From assembly GCA_023213315.1 (NCBI GenBank), contig JAKCPI010010606.1:62001-126000 (forward strand): a stretch of 64,000 bases of DNA, read 5' to 3'. Under the pieces are notes generated by a model that saw only the letters and a list, made by a program, of their open reading frames with translations, made no database searches and was not told the DNA's origin. Source of the DNA: Euborellia annulipes. Taxonomy: Eukaryota; Arthropoda; Insecta; Dermaptera; Anisolabididae. The position numbers and the translations under genes were made by a program. Positions 1 through 9,882 of the stretch are shown piece after piece; position 1 is the stretch's first letter; each line of letters opens with the position of its first letter.

Positions 1-300
1 ATGATAGATTTGCAATGGAGATAATAAAATTTCTTAGAAATTAATTTAATTGTTATTTCCAAGAATAGCAGCCTGTCTCGGCATCGACAATGCCTGGAGG
101 GGAGGTGCAGGCGGCACTTCCCCTCGTCTGGTCATTTCTTAAGCCTTTAATAAAATACGAGATAAAAATTAAAAACTTCGAAACTTAAATTGCGTAGAAC
201 TCGCAAACTATGGGACCAAATTTTATGGGATTTTTTTTAATAAGCTCAGAATTTCATAGACAAAATGCAGCTGATAATAAAAATTTAAAAAATTTTCATT
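1..300 (+). repeat. Left copy of a duplicated 300-bp block
   Basis: This block is almost identical to 61351-61649, about 61.35 kb away in the same orientation, with only a handful of substitutions visible by eye. Both copies run directly into the 5' end of a family D element. The middle (about 60-135) is much richer in GC than its surroundings and forms two hairpins. The left limit cannot be seen because the window starts inside it. It could be an older segmental duplication or part of a larger repeat; no coding function is recognised. Confidence 0.85.
80..125 (+). other. Tandem GC-rich hairpins in the duplicated block
   Basis: Two adjacent inverted repeats. Bases 80-94 are GGCAT-CGACA-ATGCC (5-bp stem). 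Bases 97-125 are GAGGGGAGGTGC, a 5-base loop, then GCACTTCCCCTC (12-bp stem with one G-U pair). The identical structure is at 61430-61475. In such AT-rich DNA a retained GC-rich stem is notable. It could be a structured RNA element or an old transposon end; no known RNA family is recognised. Confidence 0.5.
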
Positions 301-812
301 TTTACTTTCTCTTACCTCTAAATATGTTTATATATATAGAGAGAAAGTATTTGGTTTATGTCAAAAATTCGATTACGAAATTTTGATGGATTTCACGTTT
401 TAGGTCCCCTGAATCTAAAAAAGTTGTTTTTTTTTCGTTGTTCTATCAGTCTGTGAACAAAAAATCTCAAGAACGAAAAGAGATAGGAGGTTGAAATTTT
501 ATATTTAATTTAGGTACCCTACTGGGACGTAACAGGAAGCTTTTGATTAAAATCGGCCAAAAAGTACTAGTACTTTACTGATGTACTTTGTTCAGTTCTA
601 ACGATTTTCATTAAAATTCATAAATCATTTATTCTTTAAAATGTATATTTTCATTTGCCGTCAAAATTATTTGAAGCACACTTTACTTTTGTACTTCATA
701 GGAAAAATAGGGGAAATCGTTGCCATGGTAACAAAATACAAAAAAATATTTTTCCTTGTTTATATTTATAAATTTTACATCTTGAATTCTAAGGCACTGC
801 CGGAAACTTAAG
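298..812 (+). mobile_element. Family D repeat, 3' hairpin missing (D1)
   Basis: Starts with the ACTTTCTCTTACC stem and its GAGAGAAAGT partner around a TA-rich loop. It keeps the AAAGTACTAGTACTTT-type palindrome near 565-580 and a perfect GTTGCCATGGTAAC at 719-732. It stops after the GGAAACTT segment, so the terminal TCTGGTGTGAC hairpin is lost. No coding capacity. Confidence 0.85.
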
Positions 813-1041
813 CCAAGTTTAAGATAAATTTAGTTTAAAACTAATTAGAAAAATAATCATATTGTTTATTGTTCAAAAATATCATGCCGGTCCGTCGTAG
901 AGCCTGAAGTTTAATAATGTCATAAAAAATAAACTCGACTAATGAATTCCTGATTGCCAAAAGTCAAATCCTTTATTTAATTTTTTTCTTTCCAAATAAA
1001 AAATTAATAAATCCTTCGTTCATTCATTTTTAAAATTTTAA
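813..1041. other. AT-rich spacer
   Basis: Lies between two family D copies. I see no open frame, splice signals or repeat ends in it. Confidence 0.5.
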
Positions 1042-1936
1042 TTTTTACTTTCTCTTACCTCTAAATATGTTTATATATAGAGAGAGAAAGTATATATTCA
1101 TGTAAAAAATTCGATGTCGAGATTTTGAGGGATATACACGTTTTAAGGTCCCCTGAATCCAAAAAAGTGGTTTTCGCGACATGGTCTGTCTGTGTTCAAT
1201 TTTAAGCATGAAGTAATTGAGCTATGAGGCTGATATTTTATATTTAAGTTAGGCACCCCATGGGACGTGACACGAAGCTCTTAATCAAAATCGGCCAGGA
1301 AAGTACTAGTACTTTACTGATGTACTTTTTCACTTTTTTTCGATTTTATCAAAATTCAAAAAGAAAATATTTTTTTGATTCTCTTTAAAATGTATATTCT
1401 CATTTTGCCCTGAAAATTGTTTGAAGCACACTCTACTCTTGTACTTAATAGGAATTATAGGAGAAATGGTTGCCCTGGTAACAAAATATAAATATTTTTC
1501 TATGTTTATAAATTTTATTTTAGCCCTCGGGGCATGGCGTAGAGGTTAGCGTGCTAACCTCATATACCAAACGTCGCGGGTTCGGACCCCAGGCAGTCCG
1601 ATGATTTTATTTAAGCCAATTGGATACCAAATGGCTTAAATAAGAATGCCTGGACCCCATATATGTATATTTATCAATAACGGATATCGTAAAAAGTCTT
1701 ATATGGCCTGAGATGCCGAAAAGACTGTGTGATGTGTGTGAGTGTGAATGAGAAAAAAGTGTGAATGTTTTTTTATAAAAAAAAAAAAAAAAAAAAAAAT
1801 TATTTTATTCTAATATATCGGCGGAAACTAAACATATCTCAACACAAAAAAAATCTGGTGTGACAATCACAGAACATAACTTTAGATTACCGAAGGTAAG
1901 AAAAAGTTGTGTCCTGTGTAGTCACACCAGATTTTT
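1042..1936 (+). mobile_element. Family D repeat split by a SINE (D2)
   Basis: The 5' stem starts at about 1044; the body continues to about 1526, is interrupted by a tRNA-derived SINE, and resumes at about 1805 to finish with the complete 3' hairpin (TCTGGTGTGAC near 1855 to GTCACACCAGA near 1920-1930). The first 190 bp are closer to the copy at 61650-61841 than to other copies. Confidence 0.9.
1527..1804 (+). mobile_element. tRNA-derived SINE inserted in family D
   Basis: The head has RNA polymerase III internal promoter boxes: A-box-like TGGCGTAGAGGTTAG (about 1534-1548) and B-box-like GGTTCGGACCC (about 1579-1589). A tRNA-unrelated body follows (GCCTGGACCCC, then GAGATGCCGAAAAGACTGTG), with a GT-rich stretch and a long A-run at 1780-1799. 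The flanks read TTTTATTTTA before and TTTTATTCTA after, a plausible target duplication from the host D element. The same tail is found reversed at 2578-3115 and in divergent form at 35.7 and 52.3 kb. Confidence 0.85.
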
Positions 1937-2155
1937 TAAAATGTATATTCTCATTTTGCTTTGAAAATTGTTTGGAGCACACTTTATAGGAAAGACAGGA
2001 GCCATGCTATTAAAAATATAAACATTTTTTTATGTTTATAAATTCACTATAAAAATAATATAAATATATGACAAAATAAATGACAAGCTCAGAATATAAT
2101 TTACCAAATGTAAAAGAAAGTTGTGTGTTGTGCGTTAAATCACACCATATTCCTC
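1937..2155 (+). mobile_element. Family D 3' fragment (D3)
   Basis: Starts in the conserved AATGTATATTCTCATTTTGC segment and ends in a degraded 3' hairpin half (GAAAGTTGTGTGTTGTGCG, then TCACACCATATT). It follows D2 directly and lacks the 5' half. Confidence 0.75.
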
Positions 2156-2577
2156 CACTCCACCCACGCCTTACCCCCTCCTATACTCTTTGACTTCGCG
2201 CCTCTTTGAGGCGGGCGGCCAGGCGTCCTGCAAGCATCAGTTAGTTGGCTTCGCCCTCGCCAGCCGTTTACTAATCACTCGCGTGTGTTATTACAAAAGT
2301 TTTTTTTATTTTGTGAATATCAGTGCTTATCAGTGTTTTAATTAGTGCCCTTGGATTATGGAAAATTATTTTTCGTCATCTTTCTTCTCTTCGTCTTGGT
2401 CTCACACTGCGGGGTCACCAAAGGATTATTTTAATGGTATTTATATTTAGTTTGATTAATCTCCTTCTCTCTCTCTCTCTTATTCTATTAATTCTCTCGT
2501 GGGTACCATGAAGTTTTGTACCATCCAAGTATATATTTAATGAATGTCCTATTTCTTATTATTTATTATTTTATTTT
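2156..2577. other. GC-rich block of unknown origin
   Basis: 2160-2290 is unusually GC-rich for this window and contains a perfect CGCCTC-TTT-GAGGCG hairpin near 2200. Downstream is pyrimidine-rich sequence with a CT microsatellite (about 2466-2480). Short open frames exist (2323-2511 and 2516-2884, the latter running into the SINE) but show no recognisable domain. It could be a promoter-like region or the end of an unrecognised retroelement. Confidence 0.3.
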
Positions 2578-3115
2578 TTTTTATAAAAAAAAAAAACTTT
2601 TTTCCCATTCACATACACACCCACACACACAGTCTTTTCGGCCATATAAGACTTTATACGATAACCGTTATTATGAACATCGGGGTCAGAGTTGGGTTTT
2701 ATACACGATTTTGCAGTTTTATACAAAAATTGCGGATAAAACTTGTATAAAACGTATAAAATGTATTAAGCGTATAAAATGTATAAAACTTGGATGCGCA
2801 TGCGCAAACCCGACGAGGAAGGAAATTCAAATAAAATTTCATTTTTCAATTATTAACATTTTGATTATATTATTCACTAAATAAAAAGCAAACAACATCG
2901 ACAATGCTTTAGAACATTATAAAATATGAAAAGGTTTTAAGCTGTTTTTTCAGGGGGAGGGGGTTGGTTTTTTACAGTTTTATACCTTTTATACATCGGC
3001 CTAGTTTTATCCGTGATAGTTTTATACATGTATAAAACAGTGTATTATACTCGGCGGGATAAAACTTGCCAACTCTGATCGGGGTCCAGTCATTCTTATT
3101 TAAGCCATTTGGTAC
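2578..3115 (-). mobile_element. tRNA-SINE tail, minus strand, split by a hAT MITE
   Basis: On the minus strand this is the same tail as the SINE at 1527-1804: AAATGGCTTAAATAAGAATG, GGACCCC, then ATGCCGAAAAGACTG-like and GTGTGTG segments and an A-run (the T-run near 2572-2595 on the plus strand). The tRNA-like head is missing. It is interrupted at 2687-3077 by a MITE with an exact target duplication. Confidence 0.75.
2687..3077. mobile_element. hAT-type MITE with 8-bp TSD
   Basis: The ends are CAGAGTTGG and CCAACTCTG, flanked by the exact 8-bp direct repeat ATCGGGGT (2679-2686 and 3078-3085). An 8-bp duplication with a CAG-starting TIR is the hAT superfamily hallmark. The interior lacks any transposase. 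Both sub-terminal regions carry many copies of GTATAAAAC or its complement GTTTTATAC (about six on the left, five on the right), like the clustered transposase-binding motifs known for hAT elements. Confidence 0.85.
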
Positions 3116-3394
3116 ATGTCATAAATCATTTTAATAATCAGTTATTAATAGATTTTCTAACATTTGCCATTTTACTTGAATGTCAATTGTATAAGAGAAT
3201 CAAATCATACAACAACAACCTTGTTCTTTAGTTCGGATTCTCCCCGCTTGGTGCGCTTCCCTCGAGATGATATCCAAGTCTCTTTCCTTTTTTTTTTTTT
3301 TTTTTAATACTGCACAATTCAAAATTAATCTTTTCTTAAAATGAATTTGTTTTCTTTAAATTTCATATTGAAAGCAAGGGCGGATCCAGAGGTG
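3116..3394. other. AT-rich spacer with a K-like end
   Basis: A T-run at about 3287-3305 and no coding signal. At 3376-3392 the sequence AAGGGCGGATCCAGAGG resembles the end of a common MITE class (compare family K), here cut by the following D fragment. Confidence 0.35.
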
Positions 3395-3556
3395 TTTTTC
3401 AAGAGGGGTCATATAAAGATAAGAGAAATGGTTGACATCGTAACAAAATATAAATATTTTTCTGTTTATAAATTTGACATCTTGAATTCTAATTTACCGT
3501 AGTGTTGGAAATAAATGTCTCGACATAAAAAATCTGGTGTGACTGGTCGCACCAGA
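3395..3556 (+). mobile_element. Family D 3' fragment (D4)
   Basis: Carries a degenerate X-box-like palindrome (GGTTGACATCGTAAC), the CTTGAATTCTAA segment and a shortened 3' hairpin in which TCTGGTGTGAC is followed almost at once by GTCGCACCAGA, so the inner stem is deleted. Confidence 0.8.
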
Positions 3557-3625
3557 TTTTATATATTTTGTTACCATTGCAACCATTTCTCATATCTTCC
3601 CTATAGTACAAGACCTTCAATTTAT
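3557..3625 (-). mobile_element. Family D fragment, inverted
   Basis: Immediately after D4 the sequence turns into the minus-strand version of the middle of D (TATTTTGTTACCATTGCAAC, then CTATAGTACAAG), giving a head-to-head pair. Only about 70 bp are recognisable. Confidence 0.6.
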
Positions 3626-4115
3626 TTTAATGAAATTTAAAAGACAGAAAAATATTTTTTTTTAAACATTTTCACTTAACTTATATAAAAAATATTTTCA
3701 TAACAAAGATTTGAATATTAATCTTCGATTAAATATTAATTCGATTGTTTGTTTCTAAATTTGTGTTTATACTCGGCTTCTATCGATTTTTGATCTGACC
3801 ACAAATTAGATAAAATTATTAAATGTTTATATAGAAGGAATGAATAGCAATTAACTCGGTTGGAAATCAATTTCGGCTTTACCACGAAACGATTAAATTT
3901 GGTTAATTAAAGATTCTTCCATTTAAACGATATGTACATGGAAAATTTCAATTTTGTTTCATTATAAGCCTACTATAAAGGACAAAGAAATATTTATTTT
4001 GCAATGATTTTTCCATTTATTCCAGGATTGATTGAAATAAAAACAAATTTCATATTCATATTTTCAATTATCATACCATAAGTTAACTTATACAGCATAT
4101 ACATATGCTTATGCT
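3626..4115. other. AT-rich spacer
   Basis: No open frame above 60 codons, no repeat ends and no splice motif pair that I can support. Confidence 0.5.
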
Positions 4116-4740
4116 CAGTTGAGTAGGCAGGATTTCTGCTTGGGGGGGGGAGTTTTATGAACACCGGGGGGGGGGGGTTCTCCCTCCATTTCCAAGAAGC
4201 TTAAAATGGAGAAACCTTTTTTTTTAGATAATATAAGAATTATAAATAAAAAACAAATAAAATAAAATTGAATCCTTCTCAACCTTCTCGATTGGCCTCC
4301 TCAATATGATTTATGCTAATAAAATTTTAGTAACAAATAAATCTTTGTTCGAAACGTCTAGAAATTTGACGTTTATTTAGTATACAAAGGCTATCTATCC
4401 TCTTACTACCAATGCCTTCTCTTTAGCTGATTTCTATTTCTTTTATGATAGACTTATTCTTAAACAAATCAGTTATAAGTGTTCGTTTCATTTTTTTTTT
4501 TTAATAGTTATTTAAATTTAACACAAAGAATAAAAATATTAAAGATTTTTCCATAATAAGTTTGTTTGTTTTTTTTAGAATTTATGAGAGTTAATAAAAT
4601 AATTATTACAAAAAATTTTTTTTCTTATATTTCTTAAAACGCATATAAATAGAATTATTTTTTCATTAGGGAAAACAATAAGTATTTTTTGTTTTGACGA
4701 AGTCTTTGGGGGGGTCCTCCCCCCTCTGAATACGCCACTG
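4116..4740. mobile_element. Family K element (GGGGG-flanked MITE)
   Basis: The left end CAGTTGAGTAGGCAGGATTT and the right end (reverse complement CAGTGGCGTATTCAGAGG) match a widespread non-autonomous class whose ends read CAGTGGCGTAGCCAGG followed by a G-run. G-runs sit inside the left end (4142-4180) and C/G-runs inside the right (4708-4726). Flanks CTTATGCT and CTTAAAAA suggest a decayed 8-bp duplication. The interior is AT-rich and non-coding. Confidence 0.6.
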
Positions 4741-5274
4741 CTTAAAAACTAATTATAAAATCCAGTGTGAGACAAAATGAAAACAAGAAAATTGAACAAT
4801 ATCTCTGATCAGGATAATACATACGTTCATGTAGCTTCAAAGAAATCTGGCCAAATAAAAAAAAAAAAATATATAGAATTTATTTTTATTTTATAAATCT
4901 ATAAATATTTTATAGATATTTCATATTATAAAAAAATATTGACTCCTTAAAAAATTTTATACCACAAAATTTGTATAAAATGTTTGTTATTCATTTTATT
5001 TATTTATGAGTGATAGATTTAAAATAAAGATAACTTTACAGGTTTCTCAAAGGTTTACACTTGTTCGCTTTTACCCCAAACCGTTTGCTCTCTCTACATT
5101 GGATAAAGCACCCGTTGGGTTTATTTTATTAAAATTTGTCATTTGGCAACTAATGACTTAATTTGTTTTCCAACGAATTGGCAAAAAAATTAAAAACTAT
5201 GGCCGATAAGGGTCACCTTGCAGTTGTCCGATTGACCTGACGTTTTACAAAGTTTAAAAATCTTGCGTGACTGG
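4741..5274. other. Spacer, partly GC-richer near the end
   Basis: AT-rich to about 5040, then a more balanced stretch (5040-5250). No frame, repeat or RNA signature is recognised. Confidence 0.4.
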
Positions 5275-5825
5275 TAATTGAAAGTTGTCACACCAGATTT
5301 TTTGTGTCAGAGGATATTTAGTTTCCGACAGTACTCAGTACGACAGTATTCAACATATAAAATTTATAAATGTAGAGAACTTTATATTTTGTTACATGCC
5401 AAAGATTTCTTCTATCTTTCCTATGAAGTACAAGAGCAAAGTGTGCTTCAAACTATTTTGAGATCAAAATGAGAATATACATTTTAAAGAGCATCTAAAA
5501 AATATTTGATTTTTGAATTTTAATCAAAATCGTTTGAGCGAATTTTGAGAAGATCGAAAAAACTAAAAAATGTACATCAGTATATTACTAGTACTCTTTG
5601 GCTGATTTTGTTCAAAAGCTTAGTTTCATGTCTCAGGAAGGTACTTAATTTAAATATAAAATTTCAACCTGCTCGCTTTTTTTGTTCTTGAAATATTTTG
5701 TTTAAAGTCATATGCGGGACCCACATTTTTGCACTCAGGGGACTTAAAAACGTGTATTTCCATCAAAATTTCGACATCTTATTTTTGATTGCAATACTTT
5801 ATATATATATTAAGAGAAAGTAACA
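5275..5825 (-). mobile_element. Family D repeat, nearly full length (D5)
   Basis: On the minus strand it runs from the 5' stem (AGAGAAAGT at 5812-5820 on plus) through the body to the outer 3' hairpin arm GTCACACCAGATTTTTTGTG (5288-5307). The distal half of the 3' hairpin is cut. The short open frame at 5278-5472 is an artefact of the repeat. Confidence 0.8.
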
Positions 5826-6540
5826 AGATAATTCATCAATCGAACTAGCAGACAAATTAAATATTCAAATATGAAATTTGAAAATTGTCAAAGATTATAA
5901 AATTATTCTACTAGTATAGAAATTAGAAGCGAACCCGGGACCCCTGACACGAGGAGCCCGACTCCTTTATAAATTAAATAATCACTTTATTAAAATTATT
6001 AACTTCTTTTTAAACTGTCGATGCATACATAAATTCTATTAATCAAAATACACTTTAAAGAAAATAATTTAATAAATTACCTTTAATATTTATTTTGAAA
6101 TTTTATATTTTGTTACTCTTGGTTGTTATTAATAAGGTGACAAAAGTAATTTTCCAAAAATTTGTTATTTTCAAATAACTAAAAGGAAACTCACATTCAG
6201 GATGGAAAATGATTAGACGAAAAGAGATTTATTTCACAGAAACTTTTCACCGCCCCCTTTAATTACGTTAAAAGCTATAGGGGATAAAATTATGACACAC
6301 GTTAATAATTAAAACGCTGCCCTTTCTTTTAGTGAATTACAATTTTGACCTTTCAAATAAAAGAAAAAAAAAAAAATAGTTTCTAGTGATTTAAGAATAA
6401 AAATAATATTTTAAAATATCCTAATAATATTATCTCATTATGTTATTTTAAAAATTGGGTGATCTACCTCGATAAAAAATTTATTAATCGTGGTCAAATC
6501 ACTTTATAAAATTTGCTTGAAATATGTGTGGATTTCATCC
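5826..6540. other. AT-rich spacer with a tRNA-like fragment
   Basis: At 5930-5972 the minus strand reads like part of a tRNA (AAAGGAGTCGGGCTCCTCGT, then GGGTTCGCTTC). It is too short and degraded to fold as a tRNA, and is probably a SINE remnant. The rest shows nothing I can support. Confidence 0.3.
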
Positions 6541-6548
6541 CAAATAAT

Positions 6549-6849
6549 CAGGGGTGTAGTGGAGCGGGAACGCGTGGGAATGGGGTTCCCACACTGGTTT
6601 CACTCATTAAAAAAAAATAATAATAACAAATAAAATTAAAATTATTTACGCAAGTAAATAAAATAATACTTTACAAACTTTCGTGAGTGCCTCAATTTAG
6701 AGTCATATTCTGGGTAGTCCATAGTCTAGAATTGCATCATTTCACTTTTAATTTTTCCCCGGAGGGCCCCCGAAAGCACCCCCCGCCCCTCCATTGGTAA
6801 GTCATGTATTTAGCGTTCCCACACTGAAAATTTTGCCACTACACCACTG
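6549..6849. mobile_element. hAT-type MITE with perfect 8-bp TSD
   Basis: TIRs CAGGGGTGTAGTGG (left) and CAGTGGTGTAGTGG (right, reverse complement) enclose 301 bp. The flanks are an exact 8-bp duplication, CAAATAAT, at 6541-6548 and 6850-6857. Further in, both arms share GTTCCCACACTG. There is no coding sequence; movement would need a hAT transposase supplied elsewhere. Confidence 0.9.
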
Positions 6850-6904
6850 CAAATAATGCTCTAATGAACGCGAATCCTATATCTAAAAGCTTATTTTCGC
6901 GCCT

Positions 6905-7082
6905 TAGTGGAGTTTAAATATAAAATTTCAACTCACTTCCTTCATACTATTATTTATTTGGATCACAAACGGGCACACAGACTCACTTTTTTGGGCCCAG
7001 GAAACGTGTATTTCCATCAAAATCTCGGCATCGAATTTTCGACTTAAATCCAATACGTTATCTGCAAGAGAAAATAAAAATA
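6905..7082 (-). mobile_element. Family D 5' fragment (D6)
   Basis: Contains the minus-strand versions of TTTAAATATAAAATTTCAAC, the ACGTGTATTTCCATCAAAAT block and a decayed 5' stem ending near GAGAAAATAAAA. The 3' half is absent. Confidence 0.75.
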
Positions 7083-7689
7083 TCAAACTGTGACAAATAA
7101 TGTTTCCAAACTGAATTTTTACTTAAAGCCATATTTCTTGAACTTTAAACTTTTGTTATTACTGTATTTAATTCCCAAATCAAGCATAAGAGTTGTTAGA
7201 TAAATTCCCCCTCTGCAAAGAAAATGTTCCAAGTTGGATTGCAAGTAAATTAGATATGGACGGGGTGGGGAATTGTTTAATTTGTCGCTAATCGACTTGC
7301 ATCAATTGTAACGCCTTGGGAAGCTGGGTCCAGATACGAGGAGGCTGCACTGCTTGCCTGCGCCTTGCCAAACCCTGAGCCCCATCTTTTAATTAACTTT
7401 CAGATAAAAAGGCACACACCCCTCCATTCGGGTTTTGCACTCACTGCTATTATCAACCAGAGTGGAATTTCTTCCACCCTCATCTCTGATTAATTTGCTG
7501 GAAAAAATTTTAACTTGCATTCTGTTGTTCCCACTGGATTATCATTACACTGGTTTACATCATTCTAAAAATTTTATATCACTTAAAATTTCTAATTACA
7601 AATATTTGTTTTTTAATAAAAAAAAAAAAAAATTAATTTGATGTATAAATAAATTCAAGAATTTATTTAAATGAAATTTTATAAATAGG
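7083..7689. other. Spacer with a GC-richer stretch at 7260-7450
   Basis: The 7290-7440 interval is closer to balanced composition and may be old unique sequence. The frame at 7435-7641 ends in an A-run and has no recognisable features. No repeat ends are visible. Confidence 0.35.
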
Positions 7690-8268
7690 ATTTTTACTTT
7701 CTCTTACCTACATATATCTTATTAATATATATAGAGAGAAAGTATTGATTTATGTCAAAAATTCCATGTCGAGTTTTGATGGATATACACGTTTTGACGA
7801 CCCCTGAGTTCCAAAAAGATCTGTATGTGTGTGTGATCAAAATAAAGTATGAAGATAATGAGGTTTAAATTTTATATTTAAGTTAGCTACCTCGCGGAGG
7901 CTAGAAAATAAGCTTTTAAATAAAATCCACCAAAAAGTACTAGTACTTTACTGATTTACTTTTTAAGTTTTTTCCTATTTTCTCAGAATTGGCTCAAACG
8001 ATTTTGATTAAAATTCATAAATCACTTATTCTTTAGATGCTCTTTAAAATGTATATTCTCACTTTGCTTTCAAAATTGTTTGAAGCACACTTTACTCTTA
8101 TACTTCATAGGAAAGATAGAAGAAATTGTTACCATGGAAACAAAACAAAAATACTTTTATATCTTTATAAATTTTATATCTTGAATTCAAATGTCGGAAA
8201 CTAAATATGTGTCGACACAAAAAAAGATAAGACAAATTTGTGTACTAGTTACACCAAATTTTTTAAAA
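7690..8268 (+). mobile_element. Family D repeat, full length with shortened hairpin (D7)
   Basis: Has the complete 5' stem (ACTTTCTCTTACC at about 7696, GAGAGAAAGT at about 7735), the AAAGTACTAGTACTTT palindrome (about 7936), a GTTACCATGGAAAC X-box-like site (about 8128) and a degraded 3' hairpin ending ACACCAAATTTTTT. Confidence 0.85.
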
Positions 8269-8659
8269 ATAATTTAAAATAAGTGAATGACTTTTTTACT
8301 GGAAAAAATTTGATTATTTTGATTAAACCAAAGAGCCTGAAAATGATTTTACACTAGTACCGAAACATCACTTTAAGTTCATAAATTAATTTCGTCCTGA
8401 TTGCTTCATTTTCTTTTAAAATTCTTACAATTTATTAATTTTTTTTAAATATGAAATTTCTAGATTATTTACAATTTATAAATCTATCAAAGGAAATAAA
8501 GGAGTGTGATTTTATATTTGCGGTCAATGAATAGGTCTTTTTTAAATGAAAGTCTAGTACACTCACTATAAAAGTAAAAGAACAATTGCACTCTCCCCAG
8601 AATTATATGTAAATATTTAAAAACAATTAATTTGAATGAAACATACTTTAAAAAATTTA

Positions 8660-8875
8660 TTACAATTCATAAAAGGAGAAAGGTGCTTCAAATCTATGTA
8701 TACTTGTTAACCTTTGTCCTTTCTCATAAATATGTATACGCATTATATCTGTTCTCAATTGCTCCTTGTTAGATGAATCTATTGACGTTGTTGGAATGCC
8801 AAAACGAACTCGCATGCTTGAACACCCTGTGATTCTTTCACCAATTGATTTACAGCTCACGCTCTCAGATTCCAA
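8660..8875 (-). CDS. Candidate terminal exon, unknown protein
   Basis: A 71-codon open frame on the minus strand whose composition differs from the surrounding repeats: mixed residues, no homopolymers, several Arg, Ser, Glu and Ile codons (MRVRFGIPTTSIDSSNKEQL-type stretch). The stop is followed at once by AATAAA, which could serve as a polyadenylation signal. The frame opens with TTG rather than ATG, and an upstream stop limits it to a few more codons, so it would have to begin at a splice acceptor. No strong polypyrimidine-AG acceptor is visible, which is the main weakness. No domain is recognised. It could be a 3' exon, a decayed gene fragment or chance. Confidence 0.25.
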   Translation of the reverse strand: MESESVSCKSIGERITGCSSMRVRFGIPTTSIDSSNKEQLRTDIMRIHIYEKGQRLTSIHRFEAPFSFYEL

Positions 8876-9348
8876 ACCTCTCGATTTATTCAGATGATTA
8901 TTTTATCTTGAAAATGTATGTCTGTGAAAGGCTCTGGAATTTTATAAACTCCCCCTAGGGCTGTGGATTCATCTGTTGTGACTTTGGAGATTAATAGATG
9001 TAGAAAAAGTTTTTTACTTAAATAGTTTAATTATTCATTTAAACCAGTCGGTTCCCTAAAACAAAAATTAGACCATAAAAGTATAATAATCATGATTTAT
9101 TTCATTAAGCAAAAAAAACAGAGGAAAAAGATTTTTCAAAGCCTAGCAAAGTAAGAACATTAATTGTGGAAATGACGTGAAAGAATTATATATGCTCTAA
9201 CCACAAGCATTTTATATTTTGGATAGAAAAATTAAAAATTTCTACTTATATAATTTTAACAAAATCGTTTCTTATTCCTAGTATCAATAACTATATAACA
9301 TCTTAATTAATTATAGTAATAAATCATTAATTTAAAAAAAAATTATTA
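8876..9348. other. AT-rich spacer
   Basis: Nothing recognisable between the candidate exon and the first family C copy. Confidence 0.4.
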
Positions 9349-9600
9349 TGAGCGTTTTTAATTATAGACCACATTTTGTATTAATTATTTATTAAAAATA
9401 TAAATATTGTACAACGTTTCGACTGCTTATTTTGCAGCCGTCACAAAGTACTGTGCACTTGCTCCGACTCAGATGACGTAACCGTTTCGACCGTTACTTA
9501 CATTTTATATACAACGACGTCAGCGCCATCTCAGTCATTCCTATGAAGTTAGATACAAATTTCTACAAATATCTACACTCATTCCTATTATGTTAGTTAA
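9349..9600 (+). mobile_element. Family C MITE, left arm only (C1)
   Basis: Shows the family C left arm in order: TTTTTAATTATAGACCACAT, TTTATTAAAAATATAAATA, TACAACGTTTCGACTGC, AGTACTGTGCACTTGCTCCG and GACGTCAGCGCCATCT. The mirrored right arm is absent. Confidence 0.85.
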
Positions 9601-9649
9601 AACAATCATCAAAGCAAATATTTACATAAAATGTATGATGTTACTATAA

Positions 9650-9882
9650 GTTTTTACTTTCTCTTACCTATGTATATATGTAATATATATATACATAGAG
9701 AAAGTATTGGATTCATTTCAAAAATTTGATGTCGAGATTTTGATGGATATACACGTTTTGAGGTCCCCTGAATCCAAAAAAGTGGTTTTCACAACATGTC
9801 CTGTCTGTCTGTGTGTCTGTCTCTTACCAAAGGTAAGAGAAAGTTGTGTGCTGTACAACCAGTCACTCCAGATTTTTTATTT
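9650..9882 (+). mobile_element. Family D, internal deletion derivative (D8)
   Basis: Keeps both ends but lacks the middle: the 5' stem and the ACACGTTTTGAGGTCCCCTG block pass directly from GTGTGTCTGTCTCTTACC into the 3' hairpin, ending GTCACTCCAGA. The CTCTTACC motif is shared by both ends, so recombination or slippage between the two copies of it explains the deletion. Confidence 0.85.

Noticed and set aside
2323..2884. Overlapping plus-strand frames as a small gene
   Set aside because: Residues come from CT microsatellite, T-runs and the SINE/hAT repeat; no domain, and the frame runs through a known insertion.
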